From the NCBI GenBank assembly GCA_043842855.1, contig JBBPJF010000003.1, positions 62,001 to 126,000 on the forward strand: a stretch of DNA of 64,000 nucleotides. The letters are read 5' to 3'. This DNA comes from QFNR01 sp043842855 (GTDB lineage Bacteria > Pseudomonadota > Gammaproteobacteria > Burkholderiales > Neisseriaceae). Position 1 is the first letter of the stretch, and every line of letters starts with the position of its first letter. Position numbers and translations under genes: made by a program. The notes beneath the pieces are model-generated. The model saw only the letters and a program-made list of their open reading frames with translations. It had not been told where the DNA came from and ran no database searches. Positions 41,509-50,169 of the stretch are shown one piece after another.

Positions 41509-42726
41509 CTAATCATATTTTTCAAGTAGCACCCGGCCTGACGGTTTAATAATAAAGCCTTTCTTCTTAAGCTGATCGGAATGATGATCACTCTCCACTT
41601 CACTGGGAACAGCTGTTTCTAGTCTCTCTAATCGTACTCCACCTGCTTCTGGTGACTCCTCAGATAACTTGGAATCCTTAACTTGTAGAGATTTCACTAG
41701 GGTAATGGTATTCTTAAGGGGTGTGATATCAGGTACACCTAAATTTATTTTTATTAACATATCCAACGAACCTAAAAAATTACTTACCTCACCATTCTTG
41801 AGATCAAAATATTTTCTAACCGCACCACGAATAGCTCCCAAGTATTGGACATAGGCAGTTTGCTGTCTTTGCATCAAAGCCAATCTAGCATTTAACAAAT
41901 GTAGCTTAATATTTTCCTTAATCAATGCTATTTGCTGAGAATTGAGCAATAGTGGGTCTGGTTTGTCTAAATGCCGTACCTCAACACCACTCCTTACCAA
42001 ATCAATCAGAGTCTCCCAAAATCGAATATGAAGAGGCTGATTTGCCGATTCTCTAACCTCTCTTTTCATTTCAGGCTGGTCAAGAATAGATTCAGCCAAG
42101 AAAGGTAACACATCCACTTTTTCCATTAGAACATCTATCTTAACTAGCGCAGAGGATAAATGTGAGCCCGACTCCTGCTGTCTAAGTAATTTAATATCTT
42201 CGTTAAGGCTCTTCTTTAAAGGCTCTAGCTCAGCATAGTTAAAAGCACTTAACCTATCACCTAAGTAGATCAAAGTATGTTCGGCCAACTCAGTGCTTCC
42301 AGTATCTAATATCTGCAGTATGACTATGCCTAGGCCATATTCAATTTCCTCTAATAATTGCTGGTAACGGTTTCTAGATATCTCCCTTAGCACCTGTTTC
42401 AGTTCTTCAAGAGACTTCTGTTGTGATTGAACCTGTCCTGCAATAACGGACCAACCACTTGCCTTTCCTTGATCACTCTTTTTATCAACCTTCATAGGAT
42501 TAAGATTTCTAATCGCACGCCCAGGACCTAAAGCTTCGCCTGCAACAACAGTTGGTTTACTACCCCAATAAGTTCGAGACTTAAAAAAGAATAAGCCCAA
42601 GCCCACACAACTCAGAATAGAAAAAAACAGAGCACAAAGAGCGACTACGCGCCAGAAAGCTTGTTTTCTTTGCTCTTGAGTGAAGTCGCCCACTGCACTT
42701 TCTTCTTTATGCTCTAAGTTATCCAT
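41509..42726 (-). CDS. hemX: HemX-type membrane protein
   Basis: 405 residues: a charged cytoplasmic N-terminus, one membrane helix (ALCALFFSILSCVGLGLFFF, about 31-50) and a large helical domain rich in Glu, Gln and Leu. The segment ALMQRQQTAYVQYLGAIRGA with its neighbours is characteristic of HemX (PF04375), once annotated as uroporphyrinogen C-methyltransferase although it lacks that fold. It normally follows hemC-hemD; here the upstream neighbour is a glycosyltransferase gene 147 bases away. It is paired with hemY. Confidence 0.88.
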   Translation of the reverse strand: MDNLEHKEESAVGDFTQEQRKQAFWRVVALCALFFSILSCVGLGLFFFKSRTYWGSKPTVVAGEALGPGRAIRNLNPMKVDKKSDQGKASGWSVIAGQVQSQQKSLEELKQVLREISRNRYQQLLEEIEYGLGIVILQILDTGSTELAEHTLIYLGDRLSAFNYAELEPLKKSLNEDIKLLRQQESGSHLSSALVKIDVLMEKVDVLPFLAESILDQPEMKREVRESANQPLHIRFWETLIDLVRSGVEVRHLDKPDPLLLNSQQIALIKENIKLHLLNARLALMQRQQTAYVQYLGAIRGAVRKYFDLKNGEVSNFLGSLDMLIKINLGVPDITPLKNTITLVKSLQVKDSKLSEESPEAGGVRLERLETAVPSEVESDHHSDQLKKKGFIIKPSGRVLLEKYD

Positions 42727-42873
42727 GCAGAATCAGTCTCCAAAAGAAAAGTTGAATCGGTGCCAGTAGCCTACTACTGACTTCATGCTTTTGCGACTTG
42801 TGTCCCTCACAAACTTCTTCATTCTAACATAAGCTACCCACACTCGATGTTACCGCCATCTAGTAAAGTTTTC

Positions 42874-43767
42874 CTAATTAAACCTCCGCTTTAACCGGTA
42901 GGCTAACCGTCTTGCATCGCAAAATAAAGAAAAAGATAAATTAGGATTTTTCTTAAATTTCCCCGTTAGAAAGGCTCCTAAAATCAAAAAATAAGGTTTT
43001 AATCTCACAGCTAAGTTAGTGCCATAGAGGAAATGGAGGATTAACATATTACGGTACATGTAGTACCCCTTCCAAGAGAGGAGAGCTTTAGTCTGATTAA
43101 AAGCCAATTGGCGTACTACCACAGCCTCTCGAACCAGGTAAATAGGAAAACCTTTCAAGCGTATTCTTTGAGCATAGTCAGTATCATCTGCCGAAATAAA
43201 ATACTCAGCAAAAGGAAACCCTACCTTTTCTATTACAAAACGATGAATCAATACACCCTCAAAAGAGAAATTTACTATTTCTAATAATTCTGGTAGGTCA
43301 TTTCTCTGTGAGTAAATGTCACATACCTGCAAGCGTTTAGGCTTAATATAAAAAGGATTTGTCAAGTCATATTTAAGGGCTGAAAATTCCACTAATTGCC
43401 CTTCCTTATTACTTCTAGCAGGTACTAGTACTTTCTTATCTTTATATTGGAGCAGCCTTTCTAAGCAATTAGGAGCCGCAACCACATCATCATCTAACAT
43501 CCACACCCAATCAAACCCATCTTGATAGGCCTGCTGCATTCCCCATCTAAACCCACCTGCTCCACCTAAATTAGTCCTAGAGTGAAGGTAACATATTAAT
43601 GGGGAGTGCTTGGATGCCACAATCTGAGCAGTATCGTCGGTACTTGCATTATCAATGACGTAAATTTTCTTTCTACCAGGAAAACTCTGTACCAATAAAC
43701 TATCTAAAGCTTTACTCAATAATTTTGAGCGATTAAAAGTGATAAGCACTATACCAACAGAAACCAT
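42874..43767 (-). CDS. Glycosyltransferase family 2, galactofuranosyl/rhamnosyl type
   Basis: 297 residues with a GT-A fold. It shows IVLITFNRSKLLSKALDSLL, YVIDNASTDDTAQIV, the NLGGAGGFRWGM stretch shared with GlfT and WbbL-like enzymes, and the metal-binding DDD in WVWMLDDDVVAA. EYFISADDTDYAQRIRLKG follows, with the likely catalytic Asp. No transmembrane segment is clear except weakly hydrophobic stretches near the end. It is the last gene of the galactan-type operon, 13 bases after the previous GT2 gene. Probably it adds a linker or branch sugar; the exact donor is unknown. Confidence 0.85.
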   Translation of the reverse strand: MVSVGIVLITFNRSKLLSKALDSLLVQSFPGRKKIYVIDNASTDDTAQIVASKHSPLICYLHSRTNLGGAGGFRWGMQQAYQDGFDWVWMLDDDVVAAPNCLERLLQYKDKKVLVPARSNKEGQLVEFSALKYDLTNPFYIKPKRLQVCDIYSQRNDLPELLEIVNFSFEGVLIHRFVIEKVGFPFAEYFISADDTDYAQRIRLKGFPIYLVREAVVVRQLAFNQTKALLSWKGYYMYRNMLILHFLYGTNLAVRLKPYFLILGAFLTGKFKKNPNLSFSLFCDARRLAYRLKRRFN

Positions 43768-43780
43768 CGATGTACCATTT

Positions 43781-44707
43781 CTATAAAAACTCTTGATGAT
43801 GAGAAAAATCTCGCTTCAGTCCATCCCATATACCTCTGAGGGCAATAGTCAACTTTTTCCTATTTGGTTGCGTAATAGTATAAAACCAGAGACACTTTGA
43901 CATAAAAAATAAGAACGCCAAATAACCCTTATAGTGACATAAGTTAGCTGTATTGTTACGACTCATACAATACAACTTGAGCTCAGAAGGAGTATCGTTA
44001 AATCGTGCGAAACCAAAGGCCATTGGTGTACCTAAGCTGGCCTCTCGGGGATGATAAAAATGTGCTTCGACTACCGTTCTCAAACGTACTCCGTTAGCTT
44101 GTAATCTCCAAACATACTCCATATCATCACCCCAGATAAAGTATTCTGACCTAGGATAACCATATAAATTAACCAAAGCCCGTGATAATAAAACTCCATT
44201 AAAAGGAATGATTACCCCGTCCAGTACCTTGAAAGCTTGAAGTCTTTTATCTTCTAGATCATTGATCGGACGAGCCTGCCGTGGTAGGCGTATGGGAAAA
44301 CAAAGCTGCTCAGGTTTATCGGCATCTAATACCAAAGAACCTAAACAAACTCCCTCTTCACAATAATCTAATAGTCGCGCCAAACTATCATCCGCTGGGT
44401 ACCCGTCATCGTCCATGAGCCAAATCTGCTCAAAGCCTTCCTCATAAGCTTTTTTAATGCCTTCATGAAACCCTCCTGCCCCTCCTAGGTTTTTCTCTAA
44501 TCGAATCACCTCACAAGGAGAATCAAGATTTAACCAACCTCTTTCCCTGAGCCATGACACAGTTCCATCTGTACTAGCATTATCAACAATGTAGATCCTA
44601 TCCAAGGAAGTGGTTTGTCTTTTTAGTGCAGCTAAGCAAACCTCTAAAAGCTCCTTGCGATTATAAGTTACCACTACTGCACAAACTGGAAATTTTATGA
44701 CCATCAA
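43781..44707 (-). CDS. Glycosyltransferase family 2, GlfT1-like
   Basis: 308 residues with a GT-A fold: AVVVTYNRKELLEVCLAALK, YIVDNASTDGTVSWL, EKNLGGAGGFHEGIKKAYE, IWLMDDDGYPADDSL with the metal-binding DDD, and EYFIWGDDMEYVWRLQANG with the acidic DDxE catalytic motif. This pattern fits galactofuranosyltransferase GlfT1 and related enzymes that prime galactan from UDP-Galf. The ATG overlaps the glf stop by 4 bases, so it is coupled to the enzyme that makes UDP-Galf. The donor is inferred from this neighbour. Confidence 0.86.
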   Translation of the reverse strand: MMVIKFPVCAVVVTYNRKELLEVCLAALKRQTTSLDRIYIVDNASTDGTVSWLRERGWLNLDSPCEVIRLEKNLGGAGGFHEGIKKAYEEGFEQIWLMDDDGYPADDSLARLLDYCEEGVCLGSLVLDADKPEQLCFPIRLPRQARPINDLEDKRLQAFKVLDGVIIPFNGVLLSRALVNLYGYPRSEYFIWGDDMEYVWRLQANGVRLRTVVEAHFYHPREASLGTPMAFGFARFNDTPSELKLYCMSRNNTANLCHYKGYLAFLFFMSKCLWFYTITQPNRKKLTIALRGIWDGLKRDFSHHQEFL

Positions 44708-45864
44708 ATGCCCATATCTACATAGAAAGGCTGGAGGGTGCCTTGTCTTTTTAAGGTAGCATCTATGGTTTCAGCTACACTTAATGCCTCAGCAATTGTC
44801 ACATCCATATCTAAATAGCGATAAGTTCCTAGACGGCCTACAAAGGTAACTCCCTGTTCCTTTTGGGCTTGTTCAACATAGCGCTCCAGTAAAGCTTTGT
44901 CTTTAACTAAACGAATTGGGTAATAGGGCGTATCCTCAGGCTGACAAAAACGACTGAATTCACGGTAGCAAATTGTCTTCTCATGTTTTTCCCACGGCGA
45001 AAAATGCTTATGCTCCGAAATTCTGGTAAAAGGTACCTCGATATCTGCATAATTAATTACCGCATTTCCCTGGTAATCTCCCTCTTCAACGAATGATTCA
45101 AAATCTAGGGTACGGTATCCAAGGCGTCCCAGAGAATAATCAAACCAAGCATCCAACGGTCCCGACCAAAATATGTGATGGTAAGCACCTACCATAGTTT
45201 TCTCAAAAGGTTGTCCTAATCTTACTTGGATATTAGGGTGCTCTAAGATCTTTCCAACCAAGGAAGTATAGCCCGCCCTTGGAATACCTTGATAGCGATG
45301 ATTAAAATAATTATCATCATAGTTGAAACGAACCGGAAGCCTTTTTAAAATACTTGCAGGCAACTGGGAAGGTTCTACCCCCCATTGTTTCTCGGTGTAA
45401 CCTTTGAAGAAAGCCTCGTAAAGCTCGCGTCCTACAAAACGTAACGCCTGCTCTTCAAAGGTCTGCGGTTCCAAAATCGATAAATCAGCTTTACTTTCTA
45501 TTAAAGACCTTGCTTCTTTAGGCGAATAGGTCTTGCGAAAGAATTGGTTAATAGTGTGTAGGTTAATAGGTAAGGAGTAAACTTCCCCTTGGCTAATGGT
45601 TTTAACTCGATTAATAAATGGCATCATTTGCGCGAACTGATTTACATAGTCCCAGACCCGCTTATTGTCGGTATGAAAAATATGTGGCCCATAGACGTGT
45701 ACCATCACTCCCGTAGCTTCGTCTACTTTTGAAAAGCAGTTACCCGCTATATGGTTGTTTTTATCAATTACCACGATCTCATGGCCCGCCAGCGCAAGCT
45801 CCCTGGCTAGAACAGCACAAGAAAAGCCAGCACCTACCATTAAAAATTTCTTTCTCACAGCCAC
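44704..45864 (-). CDS. glf: UDP-galactopyranose mutase
   Basis: FAD enzyme that converts UDP-galactopyranose to UDP-galactofuranose. 386 residues. It shows the FAD-binding VGAGFSCAVLARELA, VYGPHIFHTDNKRVWDYVNQ, LPINLHTINQFF, FFKGYTEKQWG, LPVRFNYDDNYFNHRYQGIP and YYPIRLVKDKALLERY, all typical. In the dinucleotide motif GxGxxG the third Gly is Cys (GAGFSC), a small oddity. It lies in the middle of an operon with four glycosyltransferase genes and an ABC exporter, supplying their donor sugar. Confidence 0.96.
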   Translation of the reverse strand: MAVRKKFLMVGAGFSCAVLARELALAGHEIVVIDKNNHIAGNCFSKVDEATGVMVHVYGPHIFHTDNKRVWDYVNQFAQMMPFINRVKTISQGEVYSLPINLHTINQFFRKTYSPKEARSLIESKADLSILEPQTFEEQALRFVGRELYEAFFKGYTEKQWGVEPSQLPASILKRLPVRFNYDDNYFNHRYQGIPRAGYTSLVGKILEHPNIQVRLGQPFEKTMVGAYHHIFWSGPLDAWFDYSLGRLGYRTLDFESFVEEGDYQGNAVINYADIEVPFTRISEHKHFSPWEKHEKTICYREFSRFCQPEDTPYYPIRLVKDKALLERYVEQAQKEQGVTFVGRLGTYRYLDMDVTIAEALSVAETIDATLKRQGTLQPFYVDMGI

Positions 45865-45873
45865 CCCTTCAAT

Positions 45874-47676
45874 TCAGTCATATCGTTCAAACTGCTCTTG
45901 CCAAAAAGAACTACTTGTTAATTCCTGATAAGTCTTCCTATAAACCTTACTAAGCTTTTGATAACGAAACATTAATTTCATTAACAAATAAATAAAGCGG
46001 AAAGTTATAGCAAAAAATCTCTTCTTATCATGCTTTAGAATAAGACAATGTTCCGCATCCTGGTCTAGAAAAATGACTTCTTTATACCTAAAAGAACTAC
46101 TCGTCCTTGAACCAGAAGATTTCTTTACCCATGCAAAGCCAGGATGAAAAAAATAGCTAGGCAATAGGTGACCGTTCAAACTACCATAACGAAAATAAAG
46201 CGCTAACCTTGACCACCGCTGTGGATATGCAAAAACCTCTGTTGTACTCTGTCTTTCAACCGGTGCCATTTCCCCCTTAGAATAAATATCTTTTGGCGTG
46301 GGTACTAAACTTTCAGTGGTTAACAATTGATTAATTTCTTTTCTTTTTTCTGCTAGATTGATATCTTCACGCCAAAAGTCAGGCCCTTTTAATACATCTT
46401 CTATGGCTACATTGACCGCCTGCGCAGAATCATAAAAATAGGAAAGCGCTTGATAAGCGTATATCAATAATGAAGTTTTTAGTAAGGTTAAATAGGCAGG
46501 TCCTTTCACAAACCCATGCAACACATGCATTAAATGATTTCGCATGTCAAGATACACAGTCATAGGTGTACTCTTATTAGCAAAATCTGGCTGCCAAGAA
46601 GCAATACCATTCATGGTAAAAATATCAAACTGATTAGCATAGGAAAAACTGATGTCATCTCCCCGAACAAAATAAGGGAACGGATTATAGTTCACTCCTT
46701 CAAGCGCAAAAGCAAAAAACCACCAGGCCCCATATTCTGCTCGCTTAGGGCGTTCGTTTTTTAATAGATCATACTCATATACTAAGTTAGCCCCCTTGCC
46801 CAATGAGCGACACCTACCATCAAAATAAGCTCCTGATTCATGTTGACGATAAACCTCCTTCTCCATCAACATAGCTCCTGCCACAGCTAGGCTAGAATTT
46901 GTTGTGGACTCAAGTATATTAATGGTGCGTTTAATGGACTCAACTTCACAGGCTGCATCATCATCCATGAATAGAGCATGAGTAAATTCTGGCTGCGACT
47001 GTAAATACAACAGGCCTCTGGCAAATCCACCCGCTCCACCTAAATTAGCATTCTTAATTACTACTATACCTTCCACCGGTGGAAGGTTCTTACTATTATC
47101 TACTACAATTAAAGATAATTTATCTTTAAATTCATCAACTTCTAATAATTGGTACTTTAGTCTATGTATTGCCGCCTGTATAGAGCTGAGTCGGTTGTAA
47201 TGTGTAATTACTATGCCTAATTTTAGTGAACGTACTGCAGGAACCGGCGTTATATATTCAAAAAAGCTGACTTCACTCCTATCCAAGGCATAAATCTCAA
47301 AATACAGCATTCCACTTTGAAGTTGAGGCCAAAAAGGTAAACTCACTTCACACACCACTTCTCCATTCTTATTGGACAAAAAAGTTTCGTATAAGATTTT
47401 TGTCCCAGCTCCAATATCGCTCAGTTTAAAAGTAAGTTTTATTTCTCCCTGATAGCCAATCCGCAACGATAACTGATCTATATTTGTATTTTGCTTCCAC
47501 TTGCCTACACTTAAACTATTGAAATAGGTAGAAGTTTTTACCCATCCTGTTGGAAATAGTATTAATCTCTGGTGATTGATATCAATATCTGCAGCTGAGT
47601 TAAGTCTAAAAAATAGCTTAGGTTCCGGACACAGGTCCAAGCTTGGATAAACTGCTCTCTGAATGACTCTATTCAT
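45874..47676 (-). CDS. GlfT2-like galactofuranosyltransferase, second tandem copy
   Basis: About 600 residues in the GlfT2 layout. An N-terminal beta domain (YFNSLSVGKWKQNT, IDQLSLRIGYQGEIKLTF) is followed by the GT-A domain (LGIVITHYNRLSSI, NANLGGAGGFARGLLYLQS, LFMDDDAACEVESI, GAWWFFAFALEG, YFVRGDDISFSYANQFDI, NGIASWQPDFANK, YLDMRNHLMHVLHG) and a C-terminal helical domain. GlfT2 polymerises galactofuranose from UDP-Galf. In place of the DDxE acid the copy reads DDIS. The ATG at 47676 has AGGGA upstream and aligns with the paralogue start. A tandem duplicate of the gene 10 bases upstream. Confidence 0.85.
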   Translation of the reverse strand: MNRVIQRAVYPSLDLCPEPKLFFRLNSAADIDINHQRLILFPTGWVKTSTYFNSLSVGKWKQNTNIDQLSLRIGYQGEIKLTFKLSDIGAGTKILYETFLSNKNGEVVCEVSLPFWPQLQSGMLYFEIYALDRSEVSFFEYITPVPAVRSLKLGIVITHYNRLSSIQAAIHRLKYQLLEVDEFKDKLSLIVVDNSKNLPPVEGIVVIKNANLGGAGGFARGLLYLQSQPEFTHALFMDDDAACEVESIKRTINILESTTNSSLAVAGAMLMEKEVYRQHESGAYFDGRCRSLGKGANLVYEYDLLKNERPKRAEYGAWWFFAFALEGVNYNPFPYFVRGDDISFSYANQFDIFTMNGIASWQPDFANKSTPMTVYLDMRNHLMHVLHGFVKGPAYLTLLKTSLLIYAYQALSYFYDSAQAVNVAIEDVLKGPDFWREDINLAEKRKEINQLLTTESLVPTPKDIYSKGEMAPVERQSTTEVFAYPQRWSRLALYFRYGSLNGHLLPSYFFHPGFAWVKKSSGSRTSSSFRYKEVIFLDQDAEHCLILKHDKKRFFAITFRFIYLLMKLMFRYQKLSKVYRKTYQELTSSSFWQEQFERYD

Positions 47677-47686
47677 AGAAATATCC

Positions 47687-49450
47687 CTAATTATCCACTT
47701 GCTTAAATTGCTGTCGCCAAAAGGATTCACTCGTTAATTCAGGATAGGTCTCCTGATAAATTTTCTTCCATTTTTTAGCGTTCCAACATAACTTGGCCAC
47801 CATCAAAAAATGCCACCATGCATATTGAAAAAAAAGTCTTTTGCTATGTTGTAAAACCACCCCAAAACGAGATTCCTCATCAGTAAAATAGATTGCTTCT
47901 CGATGAAGAAAAATCTCCCTTAACCTTACTCCATAATGCTTATACTGCCATACCGGGGCACGCCTAAAAAATAAGTTAGGGATCAAATGCCCATTAAGTG
48001 AAAGTACTCTAAGCCACCTTCGCCATCTCCTCTCTATGGGATTTCCTTTGGCTGCCACCGCTTTTAGATCAAAAGGTACCTCCACAATACGTTCCCTTTT
48101 AGTTAGCGCCAATAACTGCTTCCTTTTTTCTTGCATATCTACATTTTGACGCCAGAACTCCGGCCCCTTTAACACGTCTTCTAATGCTAAAGTACAGGCC
48201 CTAGCAGATTCATATTGATAACTCAAAGCATTTAGAATGAAAAGTATGCAACTGGTCTTCAAAAATTTACGATAACTGGGTTCTGCCACTAATCCATGAA
48301 GAAAATGCATAACATGATTTCTTTGATCCAAATACAACTGCAGAGGGGCTGCTTTATGAGCAAAATCCGCCTGCCAAGAAGCTATTCCATTCATCGTAAC
48401 AATATCAAAACGGTTGGCTAATGAAAAACTAATATCATCACCACGAACAAAATAAGGGAATGCTAAATACTTAGCTCTACGCACTGGAAAGGCAAAAAAC
48501 CACCAAGCACCATAATCAATACGTTCTTCTTGCTCATTGGCTAAAAGAGCTCTTGTAGACAGAAGGTTATAGTGGCATTTTACTGAATGACATAAGCCGT
48601 TAAACACTCCACCATTCTCATGTTGCATGTTAGGCTGAACCTCTCTTAACATGGCCCCAGAAATAGCTAGTGCTTCATTAGAGGTATAGGACAAATAAAA
48701 TAGGGTTCTTCTGATTGACTCCATCTCACAAGATGCATCATCATCCATAAATAAACAATGTGTCAGCCCCTTCTCTCTACAATGTAATAAACCCCGAGAA
48801 AATCCTCCAGCACCTCCCAAGTTTGGATTTTTGATCAAGGTTACCCCCTCTATAGGAGGAAGATTACGGCTATTATCCACTACGCAAAGCTCTACATGGG
48901 CGCCTTCAAAAGCAGGAGAAGCTAAAGCGTTTTTTAATCTTTCCAATGCTGGCAACAAAACCGCTTGGCGATTAAAGTGAGTAATCACTATACCCAAATG
49001 GACTGTACGCAGAGGATCCTGCTTAGTAATGTACTGGAAGGACAAGAGCTGACTATTCGCTACTGCGTGTAATTCAAAAAAAAGCATTCCTGTTTCTAAG
49101 TGAGACCAAAAAGGCAGTTCAATTAACACTTCTGAAAGGCTTTGGCTTTCTAAAAAATTTTCCTGCAAAATCTTGTCACTATGCTGTAGTGCTTTTAACT
49201 TCCATACCACCCTTAACTGACCTGAGAAGCATATTTTAAAAGCCAGATGAGTTAAAGAAGCGTATTTTTTTACTTTCCCTACACTAACACTATTAAAGTA
49301 TGTGTTAGTTAACAATCTACCGCCCTTAAACAAAAAGACCTTGCCGTCAGTTAAAGAAATATCAATTAGACTGTTATATCGAAAATAGAGCCTTTTTTCA
49401 GTACAAGGCTCTAGACAAGGAAAGACAGAGGACTGAACAAGCCGATTCAT
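47687..49450 (-). CDS. GlfT2-like galactofuranosyltransferase, first tandem copy
   Basis: 587 residues, the same architecture as the next gene: beta domain with YFNSVSVGKVKKYASLTHLA, GT-A domain with LGIVITHFNRQAVLLPALER, KNPNLGGAGGFSRGLLHC, LFMDDDASCEMESIRR, GAWWFFAFPVRR, YFVRGDDISFSLANRFDIV, NGIASWQADFAHK and YLDQRNHVMHFLHG, then a helical C-terminus. The two copies share long identical stretches but differ elsewhere, so they are diverged paralogues and may make different linkages. The start overlaps the wzt stop (ATGA). The donor is inferred to be UDP-Galf from glf in the operon. Confidence 0.85.
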   Translation of the reverse strand: MNRLVQSSVFPCLEPCTEKRLYFRYNSLIDISLTDGKVFLFKGGRLLTNTYFNSVSVGKVKKYASLTHLAFKICFSGQLRVVWKLKALQHSDKILQENFLESQSLSEVLIELPFWSHLETGMLFFELHAVANSQLLSFQYITKQDPLRTVHLGIVITHFNRQAVLLPALERLKNALASPAFEGAHVELCVVDNSRNLPPIEGVTLIKNPNLGGAGGFSRGLLHCREKGLTHCLFMDDDASCEMESIRRTLFYLSYTSNEALAISGAMLREVQPNMQHENGGVFNGLCHSVKCHYNLLSTRALLANEQEERIDYGAWWFFAFPVRRAKYLAFPYFVRGDDISFSLANRFDIVTMNGIASWQADFAHKAAPLQLYLDQRNHVMHFLHGLVAEPSYRKFLKTSCILFILNALSYQYESARACTLALEDVLKGPEFWRQNVDMQEKRKQLLALTKRERIVEVPFDLKAVAAKGNPIERRWRRWLRVLSLNGHLIPNLFFRRAPVWQYKHYGVRLREIFLHREAIYFTDEESRFGVVLQHSKRLFFQYAWWHFLMVAKLCWNAKKWKKIYQETYPELTSESFWRQQFKQVDN

Positions 49451-50160
49451 GAAAAATCCTTATAATCAGAAATAGCACCGTGTTCCAAATAAACATGCTT
49501 ATTACATACTCTTTCTGCCAATGCTTTATCATGTGTAGCTAGTACCAAGATACCTGCTCGCTGAATAAATTGTTCCAGTCGTGCCTCTGCCTTGTGTTTG
49601 AAATGATCATCTCCAACGCTCATCCATTCATCCATCAGTAAAATTTCTGGTTGTACACAGGTAGAAATAGCAAAAGCTAATCTCAACACCATCCCACTAG
49701 AATAAATCCTTACTGGCATATAGATGAAATCCCCTAATTCACTAAACTCAATGATTTCATCGACGTAACGCTTCATTTCTAGAGGTCTAAAACCCAAAAA
49801 TAATCCCCTCAATTTAATATTTTCTAACCCAGTAGCTTCACCGTCCATCCCCAACATAGAATCTAGCAAACTGGTCACTTTGCCTGCAACTGAGACTCTT
49901 CCTTCTATCGGATAGTAAACCTGTGCCATCACTCTGAGCAAAGTAGTTTTTCCTGAACCATTATGTCCCACTAATGCTACACGATCGCCTTCTTTTAACG
50001 CCAAATTGATATGTTTCAGTGATTCAACCTCGGTTACCTTATGCTCTCCGCGAAGAATCCTGCCCCCCGTCGCAACATTCAAAAATTGCTGCTTAAAAGA
50101 CCTCTGTTTCGCATCATAAATAGGAAAACGAACACTGACATTATCCAGTTGTATGTGCAC
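49447..50160 (-). CDS. wzt: Polysaccharide ABC transporter, ATP-binding subunit (short Wzt)
   Basis: 237 residues. It shows Walker A VGHNGSGKTTLLRVMA, the signature IYSSGMVLRLAFAIST typical of Wzt/TagH ATPases and Walker B EILLMDEWMSVGDD. The protein ends right after the nucleotide-binding domain, so it lacks the C-terminal carbohydrate-binding domain that reads modified chain ends in E. coli O8/O9a. This resembles exporters of K. pneumoniae galactan and mycobacterial galactan. It lies 9 bases after wzm and overlaps the next gene by 4 bases. Confidence 0.93.
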   Translation of the reverse strand: MHIQLDNVSVRFPIYDAKQRSFKQQFLNVATGGRILRGEHKVTEVESLKHINLALKEGDRVALVGHNGSGKTTLLRVMAQVYYPIEGRVSVAGKVTSLLDSMLGMDGEATGLENIKLRGLFLGFRPLEMKRYVDEIIEFSELGDFIYMPVRIYSSGMVLRLAFAISTCVQPEILLMDEWMSVGDDHFKHKAEARLEQFIQRAGILVLATHDKALAERVCNKHVYLEHGAISDYKDFS

Positions 50161-50169
50161 CCTTAACTC

